Assembly (NCBI GenBank): GCA_034698045.1
Contig: JAQGAU010000091.1
Coordinates: 1 to 42,428 of the forward strand
From: Paramacrobiotus richtersi
Taxonomy: Eukaryota > Tardigrada > Eutardigrada > Parachela > Macrobiotidae
Direction: 5' to 3'
Length of the DNA stretch: 42,428 nucleotides
The notes under the pieces are model-generated. The model searched no databases. It was not told the origin of the DNA and was given only the letters and a program-made list of their open reading frames with translations. Below are positions 32,703-42,428 of the stretch, piece by piece. The first letter of the stretch is position 1, and each line of letters opens with the position of its first letter. Position numbers and translations under genes: made by a program.

Positions 32703-34603
32703 CTGAAATCGATTCGTAAATAGGACAAAACTAGAGGTTATACAGAGTAAACATATGCCAGCACACGATCAAGCATGACAATACAATAATAAAAAAACCA
32801 CAATGAAGTAGCAACAATATTAAGTCGATAAACTGAAAAAATAGTCTGCATTCGGCAATAAAATATCATAGAATTGATCATAATACCGGGAGCAGTCCCG
32901 GGACAGTAAAAACACCCGAACAACAACAGCTCAATCTGATCCAGTACTATTTTCGGATAGCCCATACCGCAAAACAGTGCCACTGAGTATTTAATTTCTT
33001 TAGGGAGTTTTCATTGTTTCGGCCGGAAACAAAGAAACTTTCCTGCCCTCTACGAGAAAGCGCTGAAATGCATATGTACAGCAATATCCATCGTTTGACT
33101 GTTGCTAAGAAAAAATTAATTTTGATTTTTTTTAAGGACCGTAAGTTATGCAATACATAAACCGTAAGGCTAAGATGCCGATTTTTTGATGTGCACGATC
33201 ATAACCGCGAAATCTGTTCTAGATCTATATCAGTCTCATAATTTTATAATACGCGGCTATTTCGTGATAACAAACGTTTCAGACTAAAATTACAGATGCA
33301 GGGAACTGGCGCAACAAAAAAATCGAGTACACAAAACAGACTGATGGTTGACAGCTAAACGGTTGAACCAAGAATGACCCCACACATGAAACTCTTTCAA
33401 GTTTCGATGGCACAGACAAACAGAATACTGAAATCGCTAGAACTTAACCTTATTCACTGCTTCAGTCTACCGTTGTGGTAGCGGACTTACTGGACGTCTA
33501 ACCAGTGGTCGTCACCACCCATCAAAGCCACACTCTCTGAAGGTTAACTGGACAGTATCCGGGCATTTTCCCGGTCCCGCACAAAAATAACCAGTTTCAT
33601 CGGTGCATCTTTGCCGAGCAATGCGCAATGGCCAATCTTATCTAGAGCGTTCTATAGATCAACGGTAAAATTGTCCTATATAGCTATTCAAAGATTTTTT
33701 CATGTAAGCAGAATGGAGTCGCAGATAAGTTTTTGAATTTTGCCATGGTGAAAGCAAGCAAAAAAAGAAAATAATTCGCGCGTTCGAACGGAAAAAAACG
33801 TAAAACCGAACGTACCAAACGTGCCTGACCGAAAGCAGAAAGTACAAATAATGTTAACACACTGCTTGGCTTCGGAGCAAGAAAAAACACGTACCGTACG
33901 GGAGCATGGCGAAACAAAAGTAATACTAAAGCACGATAGGTTCTCGAGCACTTATTAACAAACCGTTCTCGAGTGGAACTGAAGAAATAAAACCAACTGC
34001 AATAGCCAAGAATACCGTATTAATTATGTGTAACAGCATAAAACGGAATGATTCAGTGATGTGTTTGAAACCGAAAGGCTTGCAAGCGTCGATCAAACCA
34101 GAAGACCTTTTTAACGCAGATCGAACTCAGTAAAATGATCGCATACTAAGAACATCAGAGAAGAATTCAAAAATGTTCAAACAATTCAGCGACTAATGTC
34201 CAAACCACAAAAAAACATGAACTAAAAGCCCAAGACGGAACGCAATATCTGACTTTTAAGGTTTGCAGCCGCTGATCAAACCGACAAAGCCTTTCTGACC
34301 CGCAAAACCGTACAAATCGCAAAAAATTGCCCACCCGATGATTGAATGCCTTTCGGTGTTAGAATCAGTATAGTCCGCGCATTTTTCCCGGACAGCTGAT
34401 AGCTAGTTTCATCCGTGAACTGTACGTTGACCCTGGAATGACCAGTATTACCCAGGTCATACTGCTAGTGCTGGTCATTATAGGTGACCAGTACACGTGT
34501 ACCAGTACCAGTAGCACGATAAACAGAATGAGTCTGACACCTTTGATGGCACTCGGCCAAAGCGTCCTGATGAGCCTGCATTACAGTAGTGTTAGATGCG
34601 TCG

Positions 34604-34657
34604 GCCTGCGTGTCCTGGAGACAACACGGTGCCTGCGTGTCCTGGAGACAACACGGT
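34604..34657 (+). repeat. 27-bp tandem duplication
   Basis: Two perfect adjacent copies of gcctgcgtgtcctggagaca plus acacggt. Confidence 0.85.
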
Positions 34658-35717
34658 TATTGCTGGTCAAAATTTACGCGGGACCGAGTTTTCGCCCTTT
34701 GCACGGTTTTACCGGTTACAATCGTTTCAAAACTATATGATCCTTACATGGTTCTTATACATGGTCCCATGAACAGAACAGTATGTTTTCATTCCGACCC
34801 TGAATATAATCTCAAAGAAACCCTGAGGCGGCAGCCGAAGGCGTTTCTTGTATAACAATAAAACTGGGTAAAATAATAAGTCGAAAAAGGAACATGGTAC
34901 AAAACTGTGCTACTAGCACTTGCCCGAACTAATATTAGGCAATAACGCGTTGAAATACAAAGGAACGAAAAATGGATGTTTTGATGTCTGTGTTTGATTT
35001 AACAGTGAAAATTAAGAAATAAACGTTCCTAATTTTCTTGATTCTAATGGTGTCGCTCGAAACTGTATGTCTGTGTAATATGGTTGCACAAGGTTTGCTG
35101 AGTTGTAGCTCTTGATCAAGGTCAAAGCTATGCGCAGGCGTTTTATTTTTTACTTTTTTAATTTGCATGCAATACCAGCGTATTTGAATCGAACTCGGTA
35201 AATTCGCGTGTGCGATGAATGCGAAAATGTGTCCCGTATGCCGTTCGAATCGACAAGACAGATCTGCATGTTTCTAATACATTACAAAGAAAACAAAATG
35301 AAACTTAGAATACAGCAAAGAAATACGAGTCAGTGTCAGTGCGTCAGGAGTGTACTGTAACCCCTGTTGGTTACGAAGCATTTCTTAGCGTAAGGGCTCG
35401 CAGCGCCTTCCTTGTTAGCGTTTTGCCACCGAGTCAACTTGAGAGGGGTACGTCTGGGTGCACTAAACAGATAATAATTATTATCTATATCCTGTATTGC
35501 AGAAAACAACTTTTCTTCCGATTTTGCTCAATGCCTTTGTTTTTTGTTTATTATTCATTTCATAGCTTTATTTTATTTTAGAAAGAGTTCACGTCGGATC
35601 ATCTTTATTGAATCAAAAAATGATATCGTTTTAGATTGGTTTAGCTGATTGTAACAATTTCTTTGAACGAGATAATATCTCGCCAAACAAACTAAAACTT
35701 ATTACAGAAAATTAAGC

Positions 35718-36020
35718 TTATCGAATCTTGTTCAGAGAATTGCAAGTATTTCCATAATCCACTGCTGGAATGAGGCTGTCGGCTTTCTTTTCCACCACGA
35801 TTTGCTCCTCATCCTAACAGAAAGGTCACCGAGTGTACAAACAGACTACAACAGGGTGGTATGTGTTAGTAATGTACCCGGAATCGTTTAAGTTTCGCCG
35901 CCAGTTCCAGATGTTCCGGTAACGGATGTCAAACGATGGACCGTCGGAATGGGCCACCGCAGGTCGGATGATCTCGGAGGAGTGTGAGTTTCCGGGCCAG
36001 TCAGCGTGCGAAGTTTCCAT
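35718..36020 (-). CDS. Candidate two-exon 3' gene end, function unknown
   Basis: Minus strand. 35878-36020 reads METSHADWPGNSHSSEIIRP, then FDIRYRNIWNWRRNLNDSG, to the donor gtacat. The intron 35814-35877 contains a perfect tactaac branch sequence and ends ttctgttag. The next stretch reads DEEQIVVEKKADSLIPAVDY and ends with TAA at 35718, but only in a frame one phase off from the first exon. The in-phase reading ends earlier. The splice signals are convincing, the protein is not recognised, and the frame conflict suggests a wrong boundary or decay. Confidence 0.35.
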
Positions 36021-36261
36021 TGGATGGGGTTGCTTACAACATACAGTTCAACTCCTGTCGAAGGTGGTTAACAAGCATAGGTAGAAGTGCTAGTACCGTA
36101 AGTACAAGCCGAGGTTAGCAGCATGTCGTAGTATGTACATGCCGCGACGTGAGTGCACCAATCCAAGAACTCGCACTTAAAGAAAACCACCTGTTACTTG
36201 CTTTTGAAACCGTGAAGTTGCCGTTAGAACACAGATACAGTGATTAACCATTAGTCGGACT

Positions 36262-36304
36262 TCACAGCTCTCCTAACGGTAATCACAGCTCTCCTAACGA
36301 ACCG
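36262..36304 (+). repeat. 21-bp tandem duplication
   Basis: tcacagctctcctaacg occurs at 36262 and again at 36283, each followed by a gtaa-containing spacer. Confidence 0.8.
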
Positions 36305-37019
36305 TAATCACGAAGAATCCACAGTATTCAACATAGGAAAAAGCCGTTTATCGAGACGAATTACCACAACAATTTGACTTTTCTGCAATGTTTTTTTGAC
36401 AAAAAACTTTACCATTGGATCGCTATGGAAAATGAAACAAATAAAAAACAGAAGAAGAAAAATAAAAATGTAACAATAATTAGGAAAGTTCGACCGCGTC
36501 CCAGGTGTGCGTCGAAAAATTCCCCCGGATGACCGCCTGGACCGACTGCCAACAAACGTCCGCTTAGCACAAAAACCGTACAGCAAGCACTTCTTATTCG
36601 CACAATTTGAGGTCAAAGTATTCGCATTCTTGTCATATTATTTTCCGGTTTTTCCCTGCCTTGTTTATACCAACGGGTGCTGTTTCCGTAAGCCAACGCT
36701 TGTTGACAAAGTACAACAAGTGTTTCTGTTGTTATGTCACGAGGGAGCGTGATATAATTTTTACAAAGATGTGGGCAAGTCGTTCCCAAATATTCCAAAA
36801 AGTCAGAGCTGTTCAATAGTTACCAAGAACCCGTCTTTCAATGGTTTTGACATCTAGCATAATGGAGATAGTACTGAATTTCGAATGAATACCAACGCCA
36901 CTGCGCTATGCGCGGACTGGGAGCGGGATGTTCCGTCCGTAATATTAGCACATCTGCTTTGTTTTAGTCTACCGCGAACCACTGAAATGCTTCAGTTAAT
37001 AGTCGCTTGGTTAGTCGAA

Positions 37020-37545
37020 AATTTATGCGAACAATGGAGAGAATTCCATATTGTTTAAAAACGATGAAAAAATTGCAGAACTCGGTAACTGGGAATAGAT
37101 GTTTTTCTAAAATAACTAGAAAAATATTTGTTATACTTGTTGCCACAGAAAGAAAATGAAAAAACTGAAAACTCAACGCTGGCAAAATAGTCGGCACGTT
37201 GCCATACCTATGCCCACACCTACTTCTCGTTTTTTTGTCTAATAAAGGAGCAGTGCAATGGCAGAACCACCGCTGGACGTACTGCACTTCATTTCAGCTG
37301 ACAGTTTGTAAATTATGGAAACTGATAACATATGATGTAACTTCGTAAAATAATAATGGTAATGGACAATAAAAAATTATTTACTGAACATTAGGGTAAT
37401 TTTAAGTTCATTCGTCTGAAAGTATTGTCAATAATATTCAGTTACATATTTATTTGAATAAATTACTAAAGAACGCGAGGTCTTTGGCGCGTATCGTCTT
37501 TTATAGAGCATGTTGGTGTGGCAGAAAAAATGAAGCCTACGTAAA
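37020..37545 (+). repeat. Dispersed repeat family C, copy 1
   Basis: Shares ordered landmarks with 41030-41420: aaaacgatg, ttgcagaactc, tctaaaataactagaaaa, tgcaaaatagtc-type, tttagctgacagt-type, gtgtcaataat, atttgaataaat, cttttatagagcatgttg. The two copies are direct repeats 4 kb apart with considerable divergence. No coding capacity. Confidence 0.65.
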
Positions 37546-38384
37546 ACATAGCAGAACGGTGGCTTTCTGGAAAAAATACGTTTGCGTTTCCGGTGTACCA
37601 GTGACGATTTGCCGCAGCTCTGCGCCATGTTTGGTAAGTCGGATTATGTTTCTGTTGATGGAAACATATTGGTACTAGTCGGTGTGCTTCGCGGTTATTG
37701 CGCTCTACGATTTGATCGTGGTCACGGTAGAAGCGTTCTTTGCAGTATCCGTCATGTTTGTTATTAATGTACCGTATAGACTGTGTAGTACCTATTTTGG
37801 AAAGCAATTTTTAGAAATATATACTGTTATATTTTGTCGGTTTCAGTTTTGAACAGTAGCACCGCGGTAAATTTTGGCGCCTGCAGTGTTATACAGAGAA
37901 TTAGCCTCTGTATTAGCCTCTGTAATCTGTATGTCAGCTTGCCATCAAAGTCTGGAGGAGCTATTAAACCAGCTCTTTCTAACATTATTGTACTGATCAA
38001 GATTCTCAAACTGTGTCCGCTTTTCCGGAGCTACTGTAGTTTGCTAAGAATTACTGTCTGTGCAGCTGCTTAATCTCAGCACTCATTACGTGTGTTTTTT
38101 TAATAAGCAATCGTGTTCAAAGATCAGCGAAATATCCATACACCCAAAGATTGTTTTATGTGTCAGCAAAAAACTCCACGGTATTAGCGTGACATCACAG
38201 TGCAGGTAGTGTGCGGTAATAACTATTTAAATGCAAATTATCAAAAAAAATCTGATTGATTTTTTAGTACAAACCGAAATCAGGTTAACAGACTGTGACT
38301 GCTATGACTGTATGTGACTGTGACTACGTATACTGTGACTGAACTGGCGGCCGGGATCGGCCACGCTGTATGTTATTTATAACA

Positions 38385-38515
38385 AGCATGGTGAATATGG
38401 CAATAACAGAACTAAATTATGCAGTTGCTACTCGGTACGGTACTACCACGTACAAGGCGAACGCCTCGTTGGGCACACGTAGTGCTGCGCTTTGCCGGTG
38501 ACCATCGAAATTTTG
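38385..38515 (-). repeat. Dispersed repeat family D, inverted copy
   Basis: Its reverse complement (tttcgatggtcaccggcaaa, ctacgtgtgcccaac, ttctgttattgccat) matches 41868-42000 on the plus strand. Confidence 0.65.
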
Positions 38516-38524
38516 AAGAAGGTA

Positions 38525-38598
38525 ATATGTTTTTAATATGGTTTAATATGTTTTTAATAGGTTTTTAATAGGTTTTTAATATGTTTTAATATGTTTTC
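38525..38598 (+). repeat. AT-rich tandem repeat (ggtttttaat type)
   Basis: About six imperfect units of tgtttttaata and ggtttttaata. Confidence 0.75.
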
Positions 38599-38940
38599 CG
38601 CAGATCATGAGCAGACATTTACAGTAAAAAACTGCTAACGAAACGATAACACGTCTTGGCTTCATGCCATATCGCCAAATGTAAGGGATGATTCACTGCA
38701 GAGTCGCAGACTAGCGTTCGTTATATTTCTATCGCTTGGGTGTTTTTGTTCTGTGTTACCGGGTACATTTGCGCAGTTGTTCTTTTTGTTTATTGTTTAT
38801 TTACTGGGGTGTACGGCTAGCTGCACCGTTGCCATTTCGATAGCTATAGCCCTGCTGGACAAATTTTGCCAGGGGAATAAAGTGTTGTGCTGTCGTGCCA
38901 ACAGATATGTAAATACGCGGAACTTTTTCATGAGAAAATA

Positions 38941-39010
38941 ATAACAGTTGCTGTCGAGCAGAAGACGACGTGAATATCGTGGGTCTAGTTATTTAATTAA
39001 GCAACCAGCT
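38941..39010 (+). repeat. Dispersed repeat family D, second part, direct copy
   Basis: taacagttgctgtcg, gacgtgaatatcgtgggtct and aattaagcaaccag match 42145-42215 in the same orientation. The first part of the family is inverted relative to this one, so the pair has been rearranged. Confidence 0.6.
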
Positions 39011-39165
39011 GCATGCTGGCAGGCAGGCGTAATTATAACAAGTCACAATTCGATAACAAGCATGTTAAATTGGTGTTAATAGCTACAAGAAGCGCGCCAT
39101 CAAGTGAACGCTTCAATTTCCACATTCAACTCGAAATACAGTCGTCCCAATTGGGCGGCCTATGT

Positions 39166-39399
39166 TTACCCGCACAGGAAACAAGGTCTCTTTCTTTGAA
39201 ATGATGCATGCCCAGTACGATTAACCGGCTTCACTTCCACATCAGAGAGGGCCATCGAGCTGTTTTGGAGAGCACCGGCCGCCGTACCGACAGGAACGAC
39301 CAAAGGGCTGGCGCCATCAGGCTCATTCGCTTGTGTTGCAGCCGGGACCATAGCTAGAGCGAAAGCCAACAGAGGCACAAGAGCCATGTAAATGTTCAT
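39166..39399 (-). CDS. Small putative secreted protein
   Basis: 77 residues, or the first exon of something longer. It begins with a textbook signal peptide (MNIYMALVPLLAFALAMVPA, cleavage likely after TQA). A short mature part has two N-glycosylation sequons (NSS, NRT) and ends KRPCFLCG at a TAA. That stop overlaps a good splice donor (cgg|gtaaac), so a further exon is possible; I found none. The coding part is GC-richer than its flanks. Family not recognised. Confidence 0.5.
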   Translation of the reverse strand: MNIYMALVPLLAFALAMVPAATQANEPDGASPLVVPVGTAAGALQNSSMALSDVEVKPVNRTGHASFQRKRPCFLCG

Positions 39400-39863
39400 C
39401 GTAACTGCGCTTTGCTAAAAATTTGTTCTGGTAGTGGTAAGAAATCGTCTGCAGCCAAAGCGGGCCTGAAATTGTGAACTGTGCTATGACACTATGTACT
39501 GTATTTCCGTGCATTTTATGCATTAACCACGAAATGGACGCTAGCAAGAAATAAACTGCTACCACATCGCTTCCAGCTATCGGTTGCGCAATGTGTGGGA
39601 TAGGTCGCGTTAGTCACAGTGCGCGTGTTGAAAAACAAAGTGAAACTCAATTTTTGTTTAAAAAAAACAAGGCGAGCCAGCGAAAACAAGCTCGACAAAG
39701 ACTGCCTCGAGGTGCCAGAGTGGTTGTTAAGTCATGTTGCGCAACAAAATTATAAGGGAAAATATAAACCTCACCGGTGCAAAAACATTTTAAGATAGCC
39801 TAATAAGTAGAAGCGTGATGGGATAAAAAATAGTTATAAATTTATCGAGACGGATTTGGATTA
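39400..39863. other. Spacer between secreted-protein frame and TIR element
   Basis: Nothing identifiable. It would contain the promoter of the minus-strand secreted-protein frame; no motif stands out. Confidence 0.4.
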
Positions 39864-40819
39864 CAGAGCCCTATTTTGCCAACATGAAACACCTATCTAA
39901 ACAATCTCCTGAAAGCTTTTTTGCGCTCTTATCTGTTTCATTGCTTAGGAAAGTTGTTGAGCTTCTATTTAGCCATGGTTTGACACCTAAAATGTCGCCC
40001 TGGAGAAAGAAGGGCACCCTAAGGGGGCATCTGGCCAAGGTTACCCGCGCCAATCCCGAAAACACGAGTTTTTTCCTTGAAATGCTGCCAGAAAGACCCC
40101 GTTCAGTTAACCTGTTCGATGGTACTTTTTATTTTAATGATAAATCAAGAGATAGTAATATAAAACAGCAACGGCATTAAAGAAGCCTTTGCTATTTGGA
40201 AATAACTTTTTGAAAATTTGCCCAAAAATCTCGGAACGGGTTCGGGCGACCTTTTTCTTCACCAGCCGCTGGTTTTTGGCGAAATTTTGTTTAGTACGAG
40301 AAACTCACTAAACTTATCCAGGCCCATATGCAGATCGTGTTCATATGCTGAAATATTGGTAAAATTGCTTTCAGTCTTCGAGAGCCAGAAGAGAGCCATT
40401 CGGTGGTTCTTGGATGGACCCTTCTCCATCCAAAATTTCTTGGATGGACCCTTCTCCATCCAAAATGCCAACCGAAACAAACTAGCGATCCAAACACTTA
40501 ACGCATATGATGATTTCATAGAAGGGCACCCTAGCTAAAGTTTAAATAACAGTTAGAAAGAATTCCGAATGAGAATAATTTTTTGAACATTTTATCTGTA
40601 CGAGTCAGCGCCGGTGCGCCCGCTTCCCGACAAGATGCAGCTGTTAGTATCGGTCGTTTCGAAATTCGTATAATTCGGCCTTTGCACCTATTTTGCTCTT
40701 TTTACAGGGAGAGTGTGCCGACAGAACGGTCTTCTTAATCAACGTATCCGCAAGTAAAAATATGCATTAGATGGCTCAATCAAAAATGCACCGTAAAGTG
40801 TTGGCGAAATAGGGCTCTG
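39864..40819. mobile_element. 956-bp non-autonomous DNA transposon with terminal inverted repeats and TA target duplication
   Basis: The left terminus cagagccctattttgccaac and the right terminus, whose reverse complement is cagagccctatttcgccaac, form a TIR of about 21 bp with one mismatch. TA flanks both ends (39862-39863 and 40820-40821), as expected for Tc1/mariner-type insertion at TA, although the superfamily cannot be fixed without a transposase. The inside has no transposase. An open stretch 39884-40180 starts inside the TIR and matches nothing I know. agaagggcaccct occurs twice inside (about 40008 and 40520), and there is a 30-bp tandem palindrome. Confidence 0.85.
40406..40465 (+). 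repeat. Two 30-bp tandem units, each a hairpin
   Basis: The unit ttcttggatggacccttctc plus catccaaaat is present twice in a row. Within each, ttggatgga pairs with tccatccaa around a 6-nt loop. It lies inside the TIR element. Confidence 0.85.
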
Positions 40820-41029
40820 TATATCAGGTACCGATCTTGAGTATTATTAGGTAGTTTATTATACGTTAGATGATTAGTATTAGTTATTATTAGTTGGATT
40901 ATACGGATCAGAAAGGCTTAAAACATCTTTTGAAACGAACAATTGTTAATATTTACAAACAATTCTTAAAACTTAGAACAATTTTTAATATTCAACTGAA
41001 CGTTGTATTTTATCATTTTGTCATCATGT

Positions 41030-41420
41030 AAAAAACGATGGACAATTGCAGAACTCTGTAATTTAGAATGAACATTCTTCTAAAATACCTAGAAAAGTAT
41101 AAGTTATTAAGTAGCTTTTCCCCACGGAACGAAAACGCAAAAATGAAAACACAACTGTTGCAAAATAGTCTGCATGTTGCCATATATATGGTACAAAGTC
41201 AAGACACTGCCGGACGTATTGCGTTTCGGTTTTTAGCTGACAGTGTGTAAACTATTTATATAATGGATGATACAAAATTACTCACCTATTCATTAGAATG
41301 TACAGCTCATTTGGAATTAGTGTCAATAATAATCTGTTGTTTATTTGAGTAAATCGTGAAGAATGCGTGGTTTTTGGCGAATGCCATCTTTTATAGAGAA
41401 TGTTGATGTGGCAAAAAAAA
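41030..41420 (+). repeat. Dispersed repeat family C, copy 2
   Basis: Direct, diverged copy of 37020-37545. It is cut short on its right side, where the GC-rich islet begins. Confidence 0.65.
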
Positions 41421-41867
41421 AACAAGCTAACGTTCGCCGCCCGCTTCGCCCGGCCGAAATCGCCAAAACTGCCAAAAAACGTTCAAAATTCTGAAAACCA
41501 TTGGAAAAAATTCCCGCCAAAACAAAACATCGATCAGCCGCGCCAGTCGCGCCCGTTCCTGGGGCGACTGGTGAACGGACAAGGAGTTTTCTCGCCAGCA
41601 CGCCCACCGCCCCTCGCCCCTCGCGCCGCCGCTGTATGTGTCAGAAAAAAATCGAGACGGTAGGGTACCAGGACAGTTCAAGTAGTTTGCTGTAAAAACT
41701 CTTTAATTTCAAATCGTCAAAAGAAATTTGATGGAATGCTTTATTATCAAACCGAAACTATGTTAGTAACCATATGTTATGTAATATGTAGTGGTTCGTT
41801 CACAGTTTTTTCAGTGTGATATGTTCTGCACGGGAGCTGTAGCAAAAGTATAACCTCCTTTGAAACT

Positions 41868-42215
41868 TCGAGGTCGCCGACAAAGCGCGGCTCTACGTGT
41901 GCCCAACAAAGCCGGCACCCGAGCTGGCCGCCTTGCACTTGGTAGTATTACAGTACGAAGGAAATGCATTGTAATAGTTGTGTTATTGCCATGTTCAACC
42001 TACTTGAGCATACTCAATTGCAATAGTGCATCTTGGCTGATGCCGGCTGACAGTTCAATCATTAATAACAGCCACCTGCAGCCCACACGTCGTGGCTCCA
42101 TGCCAACAGATGTGCATGTACTCGGAAGTGTTTCGTGGCAAAATTAATAACAGTTGCATAGGCTGATGTGAATACAACATCGTCGGTCTGGTTATGTAAT
42201 TAAGCAACCAATTGC
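41868..42215 (+). repeat. Dispersed repeat family D, reference copy
   Basis: 41868-42000 is matched in inverted orientation at 38385-38515, and 42145-42215 is matched directly at 38941-39010. The stretch contains ctacgtgtgcccaacaaagc and ttgtgttattgccatgttca. Confidence 0.6.
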
Positions 42216-42428
42216 ATCGTAGCTACAAGGCTGCTGTACACAGAGTAGCTCTTATGCCCCAGCCGCTATCACCGCCTACAGTTTCTGCCAGACAGAAATC
42301 TCACCACAATGCAGACAGCACTCAGCCGTCAGCTGGTAATTACAGTTACTCGGGTATACTCGGTCTGCAGTCACAGTGAGAGGCAGAAGCGACCGCGACG
42401 GTCGCAGCGGCCGTCTAGCCAGTGGCCC

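Larger units (their letters stand above)
31467..35717. other. Repeat-rich intergenic region
   Basis: About 4.2 kb. It holds the BCAS3 exon 9 copy (31705-31828), a CAGTGTAATGG A-box-type repeat (32182), a candidate exon (32563-32702), short repeats sharing gatcaaacc (near 34090 and 34270, also 30570), a palindromic gaccagta/accagtac stretch near 34440-34510 and a 27-bp tandem pair (34604-34657). Upstream exons of the MULE-derived gene probably lie here. No complete gene seen. Confidence 0.5.
36021..39165. other. Repeat-rich intergenic region
   Basis: Contains short tandem repeats (36262-36304 and 38525-38598), one copy of a dispersed direct repeat (37020-37545), an inverted duplicate (38385-38515) and a direct duplicate (38941-39010) of sequence near the window's right end. 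The plus-strand stretch 36490-36610 (VPGVRRKIPPDDRLDRLPTN) is open but has no other support. Confidence 0.5.
40820..42428. other. Repeat-rich right end of the window
   Basis: Holds repeat family C copy 2, a GC-rich islet at about 41430-41660 and repeat family D. Open stretches over the islet exist on both strands, but none has a convincing start, splice sites or a recognisable domain. No gene called. Confidence 0.5.

Noticed and set aside
33466-33550. tRNA-like stretch (gtggtagcggac, then actggacgtctaaccagt)
   Set aside because: It resembles a tRNA-Arg D arm and anticodon arm, but the base at the U33 position is G, the anticodon arm is one base short and no T-arm with GTTC follows. At best a decayed fragment.
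39711-39760. ggtgccagagtggttgttaa, resembling a tRNA-Leu/Ser 5' part
   Set aside because: No matching anticodon or T-arm and no acceptor stem partner downstream.
39884-40180. 98-codon open frame inside the TIR element
   Set aside because: It starts within the terminal repeat, shows no transposase motif, and stays open most likely by chance.
1-42428. CRISPR array, bacterial operons or prophage
   Set aside because: The window is intron-bearing animal DNA; no regularly spaced repeats or prokaryotic gene order are present.

Overview
The window is nuclear DNA of an invertebrate animal. The evidence is a 16-exon metazoan BCAS3/PHAF2 gene whose introns are mostly short (several are 55-65 bp), gustatory-receptor-like chemoreceptors with C-terminal phase-0 introns, and AT-rich intergenic DNA around GC-richer exons. 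An ecdysozoan is likely. A tardigrade is a reasonable guess, but nothing here proves it. Gene models were built by hand by matching splice sites and phases.

Layout. At 0.2-1.4 kb (+) are the last exons of an unrecognised gene, with an apparent 1-nt frame break in a run of G. At 4.8-12.3 kb (+) is a complete BCAS3 gene; its 16 exons join without a frame break into 861 codons plus TAG. At 13.3-16.2 kb (+) are three small tandem paralogous genes for all-helical proteins of about 93-123 residues, with no family I recognise. At 17.3-24.9 kb is a tandemly duplicated chemoreceptor block on the minus strand: two intact receptor genes (415 and 428 aa) and one decayed copy, each preceded by the same non-coding block. 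At 25.0-25.6 kb is a large foldback element. At 25.6-28.0 kb (+) is a protein kinase-Kelch fusion with an in-frame TAG in the kinase C-lobe. At 29.2-31.5 kb (-) is a MULE-type transposase-derived gene with one frameshift and one in-frame TAA. From 31.5 kb to the end the DNA is mainly repeats: a stray copy of a BCAS3 exon, a 956-bp terminal-inverted-repeat element, direct and inverted duplicates, a small secreted-protein reading frame, and a few orphan exon candidates.

How it fits together. BCAS3 is a conserved housekeeping gene of autophagosome formation and cytoskeletal polarity. The rest is fast-evolving accessory sequence: lineage-specific tandem families and decaying or captured genes beside mobile DNA. 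Copies of BCAS3 exon-intron sequence lie 2 kb upstream and 19 kb downstream of the gene, so the locus has suffered local DNA-level duplication.
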